Shown here: piece by piece, positions 36,440 to 45,579 of the stretch
How the letters are laid out: every line of letters begins with the position of its first letter
Numbering within the stretch: the stretch's first letter is position 1
Source: UBA2589 sp965223235
GTDB taxonomy: Bacteria; Gemmatimonadota; Gemmatimonadetes; Longimicrobiales; Gaopeijiaceae
DNA: 64,000 nucleotides
Reading direction: 5' to 3'
NCBI GenBank assembly: GCA_965223235.1
Contig: CBDCVV010000022.1
Coordinates: forward strand, 496,001-560,000
Notes under the pieces: model-generated
What the model saw: the letters and a program-made list of their open reading frames with translations, nothing else
The model's database searches: none
What the model was told of the DNA's origin: nothing
Made by a program: the position numbers and the translations under genes

Positions 36440-37729
36440 CTACCCTCGCCGCTTCCCGTACCGCCTTCGTCGAGGTCGCGAAGACTGCTCACCGTCCTTC
36501 GACTTCTGCTGCCCTCCCTCCGGTCGCTTCTTTCCGCCTCTCCCGCTCGCCTTCGGCCCACGCGGGCGGGGCCTCTGAGACGCAGAGCGGTGAACCTCAG
36601 GCGTCGCATCGTAGGCGAAGCCGTCGAGACGGGCTCGTTCGATCCTAGCACCCACCGCCCGCTCGATCTTACCAAAGTCGGCCATCTCCTCGGGTGACAC
36701 GAGTGTGAACGCCTCTCCCGTCAACTCGGCGCGGGCCGTGCGACCGACCCGATGGATGTAGTCTTCGGCCACGTTGGGCACGTCGAAGTTCACGACATGT
36801 CCTAACGCTTCTACATCAATCCCCCGGGCCGCGATATCTGTGGCAACCAGCACCCGGAAGTCTCCCCGCTTGAAGCCTGCGAGCGCCTTCGTGCGCTGCG
36901 GCTGAGAACGGTTTCCGTGGATGCGCTCGGCAGAGATACCCTTCCGGTTGAGCAGCTTCGCCAGACGATTCGCTCGATGCTTCGTTCTGGTAAAGACGAG
37001 CGCATCTTTGATGCGACCGTTGCGAAGCAGCTCCACGAGGAGCGTGGTCTTCAGGCTCGACGGAACCGGGTAGGCGAACTGAGTCACACCTTTGGCGGGT
37101 GCCGCCTTACGCTGCAGCGCCACCTTCGCCGGCCGATCGAGAATCTCGCGCGTGAGCTTCTCGATCGCGGGAGGCATCGTCGCGCTGAAGAAGAGCGTCT
37201 GATTGGGCTTCGGGACGTGCTTCAAGATGCGACGAATATCGGGGAGGAAGCCCATGTCCAACATCCGGTCGGCTTCGTCGAGGACTAGGTACTCGAGCCC
37301 AGCGAGCCGCGCGTAGTCGTACTGGAAGTGGTCGAGTAGGCGACCCGGCGTCGCGACGATTACGTCGACGCCTCGTCGGAATGCCTTCTCCTGAGGCCCC
37401 ATCTTGACGCCGCCGTGCACGGCGGCGGCGGAAAGGTCGGCGAATCGAGCCAAGGCCTTCGTGTCGTCCACGATCTGGAGCGCGAGTTCTCGGGTCGGGG
37501 CAAGCACGAGCGCACGCGTTGTCCCTCGTGGCACGTGAATCATCTGATGGAGGAGCGGGAGAAGGAACGCTGCGGTCTTCCCACTTCCGGTCGCCGCGCA
37601 TGCCAAGAGGTCTCGGCCTTCGAGAGCAGGGGGAATCGCTTCCCGTTGGATGGGAGTCGGGTCTGAGAAGCCCAGAGCATCGACCCCTTCGAGCAGGGTC
37701 TGGTGCAGCTTCAGTGTGGCAAATGCCAA
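36440..37729 (-). CDS. rhlE: DEAD-box RNA helicase, RhlE type
   Basis: A 429-residue ATP-dependent RNA helicase. Q motif GFSDPTPIQREAIP (20-33), motif I AATGSGKT (45-52), Ia PTRELALQ, Ib ATPGRLLD, II DEADRMLD, III SAT, then the helicase C domain with VFTRTKHRANRL, ATDIAARGIDV and HRVGRTAR. A basic Gly/Lys/Arg tail follows from about 385, as in RhlE proteins that unwind structured RNA during ribosome assembly or mRNA decay. A small hairpin with arms TAGCAG and CTGCTA lies right after the stop (36424-36438) but lacks a T-run. Confidence 0.95.
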   Translation of the reverse strand: MAFATLKLHQTLLEGVDALGFSDPTPIQREAIPPALEGRDLLACAATGSGKTAAFLLPLLHQMIHVPRGTTRALVLAPTRELALQIVDDTKALARFADLSAAAVHGGVKMGPQEKAFRRGVDVIVATPGRLLDHFQYDYARLAGLEYLVLDEADRMLDMGFLPDIRRILKHVPKPNQTLFFSATMPPAIEKLTREILDRPAKVALQRKAAPAKGVTQFAYPVPSSLKTTLLVELLRNGRIKDALVFTRTKHRANRLAKLLNRKGISAERIHGNRSQPQRTKALAGFKRGDFRVLVATDIAARGIDVEALGHVVNFDVPNVAEDYIHRVGRTARAELTGEAFTLVSPEEMADFGKIERAVGARIERARLDGFAYDATPEVHRSASQRPRPRGPKASGRGGKKRPEGGQQKSKDGEQSSRPRRRRYGKRRG

Positions 37730-37926
37730 GGTGTACTTCCGAATGGGAGACGCCCGCAGGCCGGCCGTCCAAACAGTGGCGGCTCGAGTAGGCGGGCGCA
37801 GAATCGAGAGTGAGGGCCGGCTCCTGGAAACAGGGGCTCGAGGCCAGTCTCACTGGGGAGAATGTAACGGAACACGGGTCAGCAATGGTCAACTTTCTTG
37901 ACCCGGACCCGATATCAACAGATTGT

Positions 37927-37947
37927 ATAGGTACAAGTTGTACCTAT
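37927..37947. promoter_or_regulatory. Perfect 21-bp palindromic operator of PadR unit 3
   Basis: Arms ATAGGTACAA and TTGTACCTAT are exact inverted repeats around a single G, ending three bases before the PadR ATG at 37951. A TATAGG that could serve as a -10 box lies inside the left arm and a TTGACC at 37898-37903 lies upstream, though their 22-base spacing is long. A dimeric PadR bound here would block transcription or initiation of its own operon. Confidence 0.65.
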
Positions 37948-37950
37948 CTG

Positions 37951-38337
37951 ATGGTCGACATCCCGATGACAGAGACACTCGACTCCCGCGCGCAGCGGTT
38001 CGTCCCGTTGCGGCCTCCCGTGCTGGAGATCCTCCTCACGCTAGCAGAAGGGCCACTTCACGGCTACGCGATCATCCGAGCCCTCCGCGACGAAGACGGC
38101 GCGAAGATCCGGGTCGAGACCGGTCCCCTCTATCGCCATTTGCGACGTCTCTTGGAGACCGGGCTCGTTTCGAAGTCCGAGGACCCACCGCCTGGCACCG
38201 AGGACGACGAACGGCGTAAGGCGTACTACTCCCTAACCCCGCTCGGCGAGGCAGTCGTGAGAGTAGAGGGGCTTCGTTTAGCCGGGCTCGTGCGGCAGAC
38301 GCGCCGTCTCGGGTTGCTGCCGGACGGAGCCGCGTGA
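37951..38337 (+). CDS. PadR-family transcriptional regulator (unit 3)
   Basis: A 128-residue regulator: LRPPVLEILLTLAEGPLHGYAIIRAL, VETGPLYRHLRRLLETGLVSK and RRKAYYSLTPLGEAV are the winged-helix core of PadR, with a C-terminal dimerisation helix. ATG 37951 or 37966 may start; longer readings would run through the operator. Its stop is one base before the ADOP permease ATG. It presumably represses this two-gene operon through the palindrome just upstream. Confidence 0.93.
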   Translation: MVDIPMTETLDSRAQRFVPLRPPVLEILLTLAEGPLHGYAIIRALRDEDGAKIRVETGPLYRHLRRLLETGLVSKSEDPPPGTEDDERRKAYYSLTPLGEAVVRVEGLRLAGLVRQTRRLGLLPDGAA

Positions 38338-38338
38338 G

Positions 38339-40954
38339 ATGAACCGACTGTTTGCTCTGCTCCTCCTCACCTATCCGCGTGCCGTGCGGGAGGAGCTCGG
38401 AGCCGCGATGACCGAAACCTTCGAGGAGGAGTGGGCGGCCGTCCGTGCCCAAGGTGCGCTTCCGAGTCTCTGGTTCGCGTTCCGCAACGTCGTGCGAACC
38501 CCCTTACTTGGACTCGAAGAGCGGGTCCGCACGTCGGTGGCCGCGGTACCGTCGGGGGGCTGGTCGGTCGACGTTCGCCACGCGCTTGGTTCGGTACTCC
38601 GGTCCCCAGCCTTCTCTTTGGGCACTGCCTTGACCGTCGGGCTGGGAGTCGGTGCCACCGTCTCCATCTTCACGGTCGTCGACGCGACTATCATTCAAGA
38701 TCTTCCCGTGCTCGATCCCGAGCGCCTCGTGCGCTTCGCGGAGGATCGCGATCGGTATCAGTCGGTCGGGCCCGAGGGCCCACGCATTCCGGTCGAGCGC
38801 TATCAAACGTTACGGGACGCGCTGACAGGCCCGGTCTTCACCGGCTTCGTCGGTCACGCAAAGAGGAGCGTATCGATCCGTGCCGACGGGCCCTCCTTCT
38901 CCGCGAGAGGGGCGTTGACCACCGGCAACTACTTTGAGGTCCTCGGTTTACGACCTGCGGTGGGCCGATTCTTTTCCGTCGACGACGAGCCCTCCATCGT
39001 CCTCGGTCACAGGCTCTGGCAGAGCCGCTTCGGCGGTGACCACGGGGTAGTCGGGCAGAGCATCTCGATCAGTGGTCGACCATTCACCGTGGTCGGCGTG
39101 GCACCGGCCGACTTCGCCAGCACAATCGGCTTCCTCCACATGGACTTCTTCGCTCCCGTCGAGGCGCATGGCGGGGAGGGTTGGCCGGGTGCTCGACTGG
39201 CCCTTTTTGGTCGACTCATGCCAGGTCTGGAGCCCCAAGCGGCCGAGGTCCGAGCTTCGTCGATCGTGACCCGCTTTCCCCCCGAGGTCGACACGGGCGC
39301 GCAGCTCCGAGGGGCGGAGCTAGCACCCATGACGTCGACTCCGGCCTCCGAAGCGAAGGCACTGACTGGATTCCTGGCCATGCTCCTCGGTATGGCAGCG
39401 CTCGTCCTCCTCATCGCGGGGGCGAACGTTGCCGGTCTTCTCCTGGCTCGGGCGGCACGACGAGAGCGCGAGACGGCCGTCCGCCTAGCGCTGGGGATCG
39501 GTCGAGCGCGGCTCGTTCGACAATGGATGATCGAAGCCGTCGGGCTCTTCGCCGCAGGCGGGCTTGTGGGAGTCGCGATCGCTGTCGCCGTGGGGTCTTG
39601 GCTCTCGCGTATCTCCCTGCCTATTGAAGAAGGGCTGGTGATCGACGCATGGCCCGGACCGCGGTCCGTTGTGTTGGCGATTGGCCTGGCCGTCGTCGCC
39701 GGCCTGGTCTTCGGGATCCTTCCCGCGATACACGCGTCGCGAGCTCAAGTAGCTTCAGGACTCCGCGACGGAGGGTACGGCACGAGCCGGCGCACCTCTC
39801 GCACCCGCCGCATCTTCGTAACCGCCCAGCTCTCCCTGTCCGTCGTCCTCTTGGTCGCCGCGACGCTCTTCGTTCGAACTGCTCACACCAGCATGGCCGC
39901 AGAGGTCGGGTTCAATCCCGAGAACGTCATGATCGCGGAAGTGAATCTGGCTTCGCACGGCTACACCGAGGCGGAGGGCCGCATCTTCTTCGACCGCCTT
40001 GCAAGCAGTGTAGTAGCGACCCCGGACATCGAGTCGGCATCACTCGCATCGCTGACGCTCATGACGGGCGCGATCTCGAGCTACGGAGGTTGGCGTCTGG
40101 ACCCGGATGACGACGGAGTCAGTGTCCGGATGAATCGGGTCGACGGGAGCTATTTCGAGACAATGGAGATCCCGATCGCCGCCGGTCGGTCTATCGAGGC
40201 CAGCGATGCAGCCGGGTCACCCGACGTCGTCGTCGTCAACGAGAGTTTCGCCCGCCGCTTCTGGCCCGACGACGATCCCCTAGGGAAAACGATCCTTCGG
40301 GTGGATAGACCCTATGAGGTCGTCGGTGTCGTGGCCGATGGGCGGTACGTCGACTTCGATGGAGCCACCTCCGCCTTCGCCTTCCTGGCAATCGATCAGC
40401 ACTACACTCCGGCGAGAACCCTTCACATCAAGAGCCGCTCCGAAACAAGAGCGACCCAGCTGATCCAGAATCTGCGGAGCCAAGTCGCGGCGCTGGACCC
40501 CGACGTCGCTGTCGTCCAGCCCATGCGGCTGGAAAGCGCCATGGCTGTCCTTCTGTTTCCCCAGCGCTTCGCGGCGACCCTGATCGGCGTCTTTGGCATC
40601 ATCGGCCTCTTTCTCGCCGCCACCGGAGTCTACGGCGTGCTGGCACACCACGTCGTGCGGAGGTCTCGAGAGTTTGGGGTGCGCATCGCCCTCGGAGCGA
40701 AGCCCAAACGTCTACTTGTGGCCGTGCTTCGGCACGCAGCGATACTCGCCGCGATCGGGGCGACGATCGGGCTCGCGATTTCTGCGGGCGTCAGCCAGCT
40801 GCTCTCGGCCCTTCTCCTCGGGCTCGACCCCTTTGATCCGGTCGCCTTCCTGGGGATTCCGCTGGTCCTCGGCGTCGTTGCTCTAAGCGCCGGACTCTTC
40901 CCCGCACTCCGTGTTCTGCGTCTGGACCCGGTAAAGACGTTGAAGCAGGAGTAG
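38339..40954 (+). CDS. ADOP-type ABC transporter permease (MacB/FtsX fold), unit 3
   Basis: An 871-residue permease. The prefix (MNRLFALLLLTYPRAVREELGAAMTE) is like that of unit 1. TM1 is near 88-110 (FSLGTALTVGLGVGATVSIF), then two MacB periplasmic domains with FtsX triads (LLIAGANVAGLLLARAARRERE about 360-380; C-terminal RRSREFGVRIALGAKPKRLL) and the ending LRVLRLDPVKTLKQE. The start follows the PadR stop by one base. No ATPase is nearby. Convergent with the YczE-like gene across a C-rich 36-base gap. Confidence 0.93.
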   Translation: MNRLFALLLLTYPRAVREELGAAMTETFEEEWAAVRAQGALPSLWFAFRNVVRTPLLGLEERVRTSVAAVPSGGWSVDVRHALGSVLRSPAFSLGTALTVGLGVGATVSIFTVVDATIIQDLPVLDPERLVRFAEDRDRYQSVGPEGPRIPVERYQTLRDALTGPVFTGFVGHAKRSVSIRADGPSFSARGALTTGNYFEVLGLRPAVGRFFSVDDEPSIVLGHRLWQSRFGGDHGVVGQSISISGRPFTVVGVAPADFASTIGFLHMDFFAPVEAHGGEGWPGARLALFGRLMPGLEPQAAEVRASSIVTRFPPEVDTGAQLRGAELAPMTSTPASEAKALTGFLAMLLGMAALVLLIAGANVAGLLLARAARRERETAVRLALGIGRARLVRQWMIEAVGLFAAGGLVGVAIAVAVGSWLSRISLPIEEGLVIDAWPGPRSVVLAIGLAVVAGLVFGILPAIHASRAQVASGLRDGGYGTSRRTSRTRRIFVTAQLSLSVVLLVAATLFVRTAHTSMAAEVGFNPENVMIAEVNLASHGYTEAEGRIFFDRLASSVVATPDIESASLASLTLMTGAISSYGGWRLDPDDDGVSVRMNRVDGSYFETMEIPIAAGRSIEASDAAGSPDVVVVNESFARRFWPDDDPLGKTILRVDRPYEVVGVVADGRYVDFDGATSAFAFLAIDQHYTPARTLHIKSRSETRATQLIQNLRSQVAALDPDVAVVQPMRLESAMAVLLFPQRFAATLIGVFGIIGLFLAATGVYGVLAHHVVRRSREFGVRIALGAKPKRLLVAVLRHAAILAAIGATIGLAISAGVSQLLSALLLGLDPFDPVAFLGIPLVLGVVALSAGLFPALRVLRLDPVKTLKQE

Positions 40955-40990
40955 TCTCGGCGCCCCCCGCTTACCCGAAGCCCGCTCGCC

Positions 40991-41659
40991 CTACCCCACC
41001 CCCCCCGCGTGCGGAGGATTCACCCCGTATCGTCGGTATGTCGGCGACGGATCGTGGGATACGCCGAAGAGCCGCAGTGAAGCCTGCATGGTCGGTCCCA
41101 TCAGCACGGCGAATATGAGCGTACCCCACCCGATCGATCCGCCCAGCAACGCCGCTGCCAATAGCACGGTCACTTCGACGCTGATGCGCGAGGCGCGCAG
41201 GCTCTTCTTGATTCGACGCGAGAGGCCCATCGCCAACCCGTCCCGTGGGCCAGCACCGAGGGACGCGCCAATGTAGACCGCCGTGCCGATTCCGAGGATC
41301 GGGATCGCCACCAAGAACTGGACGAGGCCTGGCCCAAAGCCGCTCGCGAAGTCGACATGGGGACGGATCACGTCCACCCAGGGACCGATCAGGAGCATGT
41401 TAAGGACGGTCGCGATCCCGGGTCGCACGGAAAGCGCGACTCGACTGCCAACGATCAGGAGTAGGCCCGTCACCTGCGAGATACGGCCAAAGCTCCAACC
41501 CGAGCGTTGGCTCACGACCTCGTGGAAGGCGGACCAAGGGTCGAGGCCGATCTCTGCCTCGAGCATTAGCGCGATCGCGAGACCGAACAGGAAGAAGCCG
41601 ACCTGTAGACGTGCGATGTCGAGCCAAAAAAGGCGAGATCGAAGTAGCGAGAAGATCAT
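40991..41659 (-). CDS. YczE/YyaS/YitT-like integral membrane protein
   Basis: A 222-residue inner-membrane protein with five or six TM helices. Family signatures are GFFLFGLAIALMLEAEIGLDPWSAFHEVVSQRSG, GIATVLNMLLIGPWVD and GASLGAGPRDGLAMGLSRR. The family is annotated as membrane protein YczE; its biochemical function is unknown. It lies 19 bases downstream of the BNR gene on the same strand and may be read through from it. Confidence 0.88.
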   Translation of the reverse strand: MIFSLLRSRLFWLDIARLQVGFFLFGLAIALMLEAEIGLDPWSAFHEVVSQRSGWSFGRISQVTGLLLIVGSRVALSVRPGIATVLNMLLIGPWVDVIRPHVDFASGFGPGLVQFLVAIPILGIGTAVYIGASLGAGPRDGLAMGLSRRIKKSLRASRISVEVTVLLAAALLGGSIGWGTLIFAVLMGPTMQASLRLFGVSHDPSPTYRRYGVNPPHAGGVG

Positions 41660-41678
41660 CTGTGCGCGAAGTCTCGCG

Positions 41679-44600
41679 CTACCGCGAACCTCCGAACAGC
41701 CTCAGCTCGGCCGCCTCCACGGCATCCCTATACGCTGCCCACTCACTACTGAACCACTCACCCGCATTCGACTCGAGCTTCGACACCGCTCTCTCGGCCC
41801 GCTCGAGCGCCCGGAGCGCCGTCTGCGTCGGCTCCTGCCAACGACCCGACCGAAGAGTAGACGACGCGGCGCGTAGTCGATTGGTGGTCACCGATGGTGA
41901 GTTGACCCGCCGCTGACCGGAGGGACCCACGATCGACTCGTACAGCTCTTCGAGGGCGTCATCTACGCGGGCTCCGTGAGCCTCGAGCGAATCGGCCTCC
42001 TCCCCATCCCGCTCTTGCAGCAAGTCATTGACCCGCGTGACGGTCGCGCGCGCCTCCCGAACGCGGTCCGCCACGCCGGTCGCCCGACGCTCTGCGTCAA
42101 GGAGTCGATTGTGGAGTTGATCCACGGTGCGTGCCGTCGAGAGGTCGAAGTCGATGCGCGGATCTGGGAGAAGTCGCAGGCTTGCCTCCGCCGTGTCTGC
42201 CGCGAGGATGACTCGGACGGTGTAGTCGCCGGGCAGCGCGAGTGGACCGCCAGGTTGAGGAGCATTGTCGGGATCGTCGGGCGCATCACGCGAGGGGGGG
42301 CGCACTCCAGCCCGCTCCATCCCCCACTCGACTTGTTGCACACCAGGCTCGGCGGGTCCAGACAGACGACGGATGATCTCGCCTCCCGAGAGAATCTGGA
42401 TCGTGACCTCGGAGGCGTCCGACTCGTCTTCCGCGTCTTCGGCATCGCTTTCACCTGCGGCCCCACTGACATCCGGCACCCAGTATCGGATGCGCGCACC
42501 GAAGGCGCGATTCTCTGCTTGGTAGAGGAAGTCGCCCGGGAAGATCGCCCCGGGCTGCTGCGCGATCTCGACTTGGTGCGCGTCAAGGACGGGGTAGACG
42601 TGCAGGCGCTCGGGAGCGGACCCGCGCTGCGCCAGGGTACGCAGTGGACGGATATCGTCGAGCACGAGGAAGGATCGGCCGAAGGTGCCCATGACGAGGT
42701 CGTTCTCTCGGTGCTGGATGACCATGTCTCGGACCGGGGTCGCCGGGACACCGTGCGTCCACCGTTCCCAACTCTCCCCATCGTCGGCCGACACCCAGAG
42801 CCCCCGGTCCGTGCCGACGAAGATCAACTCGGCCACCTCTGGATCCTGCACGACCGAGAGTGCATAGCCATCCACATCATCCGCGATCCGGCGCCAAGAC
42901 GCTCCGAAGTCTTCCGTGTGATAGACGTACGGAGTCCAATCATCCCGTCGATGGTCCTCGATGACGACGAACGCCTCTCCGGCGGCGTGGGTCGATGCGT
43001 GGATCTGCGGGACCCAGGCACCGGACGGTGCTCCGGGCATCCTCTCGATCCGATTCGTCCACGACGCTCCGGCGTCCCGAGTGATTTGGACGTTGCCGTC
43101 GTCGGTGCCGACCCACACCACTCCGTCTTCGACCGGACTCGGCGCAATCGCGACAATCGTGGTGTTGTTCTCGGCGCCGGTCGCGTCGGTCGTCAGCCCA
43201 CCGGATTCCGCCTGTTTCTGCCGTTCGGGATCATCCGTGGTGAGGTCCGGGCTGACCGTGCGCCACGTCAGTCCGTCGTCATCGCTGACATGGAGAAACT
43301 GAGAACCGAACCAGACCCTGCCGGGTCGAAGAGGATCGAGCGCGAGAGCTGCGTTCCAATTGAAGCGCAGGTCGGCCTCCTCCGGGTGCGAAGGGACCAC
43401 GCGGCGGAAAGTGGAGGTGTTGCGATCGTAGCGTAGCAGCGCTCCGCCCTGGTGCATGACGTACCCGAAGCGGTCGTTTCGCGGATCAGGAGCCATGTCG
43501 AAGCCGTCCGCACAGCACCCGAGGTTCTCCCACTGATGATTCCGAATTCCCTGGAAGTTCCACGCGTACGCCGGACCCCGAAACGAGTCGTTATCCTGCG
43601 CTCCGCCGTAGATGTTGTACGGCGTCTGGTTATCCACGTTGACGTGGTAAAACTGACCGATCGGTAAGTTGTGAAAGACCTGCCAACTCCGGCCCCGATC
43701 TCGAGAGATCGCCGCGCCGCCGTCGTTGCCGTCGACGATGAAGCTCGGGTCTTCCGGATGGATCCACCACGCATGGTGATCGACGTGAACTACCTCACCG
43801 GACACCCACGTCTCGAACGTCTCGCCGCTATCCTCCGAGACGTCGATGCGCCCCGCCACACGATAGAGGCGCGTCTCGTTGGACGGGTCGACGAAGATGT
43901 CCGCGTAGTAAAAGGGTCGCGGGTTCACGCCCTCTTCCGAGTTCACGACTTCGAAGGTGCGGGCGCCGTCCTCGGATCGGAGTAACACGTTCTTGGATGC
44001 TTCGACGAGAGCGTACACGATGTCCGGATCGCTGGGAGCGATGGCGACTCCCATCCGGCCGAGTTCACCATCGGGCAGACCGTCTTCTGCCGTACGCTGC
44101 GTCCAGCTCTCGCCGCCGTCGTACGTCACGTGCAGTCCCGACCCGGAGCCGCCGGACGTGAACGTCCACGGCAGCCGCCGATGGCTCCACATCGTCGCGA
44201 TCAGCTTATCGGGGTTACGCGGATCCATGACCAGGTCCGCGGCGCCCGTTCGCTCGTCGACGAAGAGCGTTCGCTCCCACGTCTCACCCCCGTCCCGCGT
44301 CCGGTAGACACCCCGCTCCTCCGAATCGCCGAAGGGGCTACCGACCACCGCGAGGTACGCGACGTCGGGGTCCGCCGGATGCAATAGGATGCGATGGATC
44401 GCACGCGAGTCCGGCAGGCCTAGATACGCCCACGTCTCTCCGCCGTCGATCGACTTGTAGACGCCGTTGCCATGGTTCACAGAGTTGCGCGGAGAGCCCT
44501 CGCCTGTGCCAACCCAGATCACGTCCGGGTTCGACTGATTGATCGCGATCGCCCCGATCGATTGCACCGGCTGGTCGTCGAAGATCGGCTCCCACGTCGT

Positions 44601-44837
44601 GCCCGCGTTCTTCGACCGCCAGACTCCCCCCGCGGCCGCTCCGACGTAGATCACATCGGGGTCGCTCACGAGCACGTCCACTGCGTTGATACGACCGCCC
44701 TGCCCAGAAGGGCCCACGCTGCGGGCCTTCATCGAGGAGAGTGCGTCGAAGTCGGCCTGGGCCGACGCCGGGCTCGAGGGAGCGAAGGCAGCCGCGACGG
44801 CGACGACTAGAAGTGGGGCGAAGAAACGGACCGGCAT
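41679..44837 (-). CDS. Exported BNR/sortilin-like beta-propeller protein
   Basis: A 1052-residue secreted protein with signal peptide ending PASAQ. Residues about 35-740 contain many Asp-box repeats (SKNAGTTWEP, SIDGGETWAY, TRDGGETWER, TRDAGASWTN, SADDGESWER), the fold of sortilin/VPS10 and glycosidase-like propellers. A further Ig-like domain (about 800-910) and a helical C-terminal region (about 930-1040) follow. Members are abundant in Gemmatimonadota and Acidobacteria; ligand or enzyme activity is unknown, and the usual annotation as glycosyl hydrolase is not supported by a visible catalytic site. Confidence 0.92.
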   Translation of the reverse strand: MPVRFFAPLLVVAVAAAFAPSSPASAQADFDALSSMKARSVGPSGQGGRINAVDVLVSDPDVIYVGAAAGGVWRSKNAGTTWEPIFDDQPVQSIGAIAINQSNPDVIWVGTGEGSPRNSVNHGNGVYKSIDGGETWAYLGLPDSRAIHRILLHPADPDVAYLAVVGSPFGDSEERGVYRTRDGGETWERTLFVDERTGAADLVMDPRNPDKLIATMWSHRRLPWTFTSGGSGSGLHVTYDGGESWTQRTAEDGLPDGELGRMGVAIAPSDPDIVYALVEASKNVLLRSEDGARTFEVVNSEEGVNPRPFYYADIFVDPSNETRLYRVAGRIDVSEDSGETFETWVSGEVVHVDHHAWWIHPEDPSFIVDGNDGGAAISRDRGRSWQVFHNLPIGQFYHVNVDNQTPYNIYGGAQDNDSFRGPAYAWNFQGIRNHQWENLGCCADGFDMAPDPRNDRFGYVMHQGGALLRYDRNTSTFRRVVPSHPEEADLRFNWNAALALDPLRPGRVWFGSQFLHVSDDDGLTWRTVSPDLTTDDPERQKQAESGGLTTDATGAENNTTIVAIAPSPVEDGVVWVGTDDGNVQITRDAGASWTNRIERMPGAPSGAWVPQIHASTHAAGEAFVVIEDHRRDDWTPYVYHTEDFGASWRRIADDVDGYALSVVQDPEVAELIFVGTDRGLWVSADDGESWERWTHGVPATPVRDMVIQHRENDLVMGTFGRSFLVLDDIRPLRTLAQRGSAPERLHVYPVLDAHQVEIAQQPGAIFPGDFLYQAENRAFGARIRYWVPDVSGAAGESDAEDAEDESDASEVTIQILSGGEIIRRLSGPAEPGVQQVEWGMERAGVRPPSRDAPDDPDNAPQPGGPLALPGDYTVRVILAADTAEASLRLLPDPRIDFDLSTARTVDQLHNRLLDAERRATGVADRVREARATVTRVNDLLQERDGEEADSLEAHGARVDDALEELYESIVGPSGQRRVNSPSVTTNRLRAASSTLRSGRWQEPTQTALRALERAERAVSKLESNAGEWFSSEWAAYRDAVEAAELRLFGGSR

Positions 44838-44975
44838 GAGGGGTTCCGGGTCAGGTTGGTCAGGGTGCCGGCCTCGTGCGGGCCGCCGGTGGACAACTTG
44901 GCGGGGGAACGGGTGGTTGGCACGAGGGCGGGAGCGAGCATGGAAAATGCGAACGTAAGCGGCGACTGCAGCTTC

Positions 44976-45482
44976 TCACCGCCACCGTCGATCACTCGGC
45001 CTATTGGCTCCGCGGGCCTCGGGATGTGCGTCGTAATATCGCTCAACCGTTGCCTTACACGCCTCTTCATCACGGATCTCCACCTGGATCCCCCGCCCCT
45101 CCAGAAAGTGCCTCGTGTCGGCTGCCCTATAGGAGGTCACTTCGGCCACCACCACCGCAGCCAGTCCGAAGCGAATGATCGCTCCCGCGCACATCTCGCA
45201 CGGCATCATCGTCGTGTAGCACGTTGCACCGGTGAGCAGCTCGAGTGACCGCGCGTCTCGGGTCCGAGCGACCGCGTCTCGGATGGCTTCCATCTCGGCG
45301 TGGCTCGTGGGATCACCCGTCTGGGAAAAGCGGTTGCGACCGGCGCCGATTATTCGGCCGTCTTTCACGATGACGGAGCCCACCGGGAAGCCGCCCTCCC
45401 CGATCGAGGCCACCGCTTGCTGGTGTGCAGCGGCCATGTGGGGGTCGGTGATGGGAGGTGGGTTGTCTGATGAAGACGGCAT
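44976..45482 (-). CDS. Cytosine/nucleoside deaminase, FCY1-like
   Basis: A 168-residue zinc deaminase of the CDA fold. Metal and catalytic motifs are SHAEMEA (His, Glu) and PCEMCAGAI (two Cys); the N-terminal GGFPVGSVIVKDG is typical. The tail TRHFLEGRGIQVEIRDEEACKATVERYYDAHPE closely resembles yeast cytosine deaminase FCY1 rather than TadA. It would convert cytosine to uracil for salvage. ATG 45482 is preferred; the frame stays open to 45539. It shares a strand with the upstream MFS transporter gene (97 bases apart), so transport and deamination of a base or nucleoside could be linked, but this is inference. Confidence 0.9.
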   Translation of the reverse strand: MPSSSDNPPPITDPHMAAAHQQAVASIGEGGFPVGSVIVKDGRIIGAGRNRFSQTGDPTSHAEMEAIRDAVARTRDARSLELLTGATCYTTMMPCEMCAGAIIRFGLAAVVVAEVTSYRAADTRHFLEGRGIQVEIRDEEACKATVERYYDAHPEARGANRPSDRRWR

Positions 45483-45579
45483 CGGCGGTATGAATGAGAA
45501 GGTCCTGATCGACGGGAGCATCATACTGTCGTGACGCACACCGGCGCCGCGAACGTGTTTCAGCGAAGGCGCCCCACGT

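Noticed and set aside
41976..43436. 486-codon open frame antisense to the BNR protein gene
   Set aside because: It mirrors the high third-position G+C of the real gene, shows no domain or signal sequence, and lies wholly inside a strong conserved family member.
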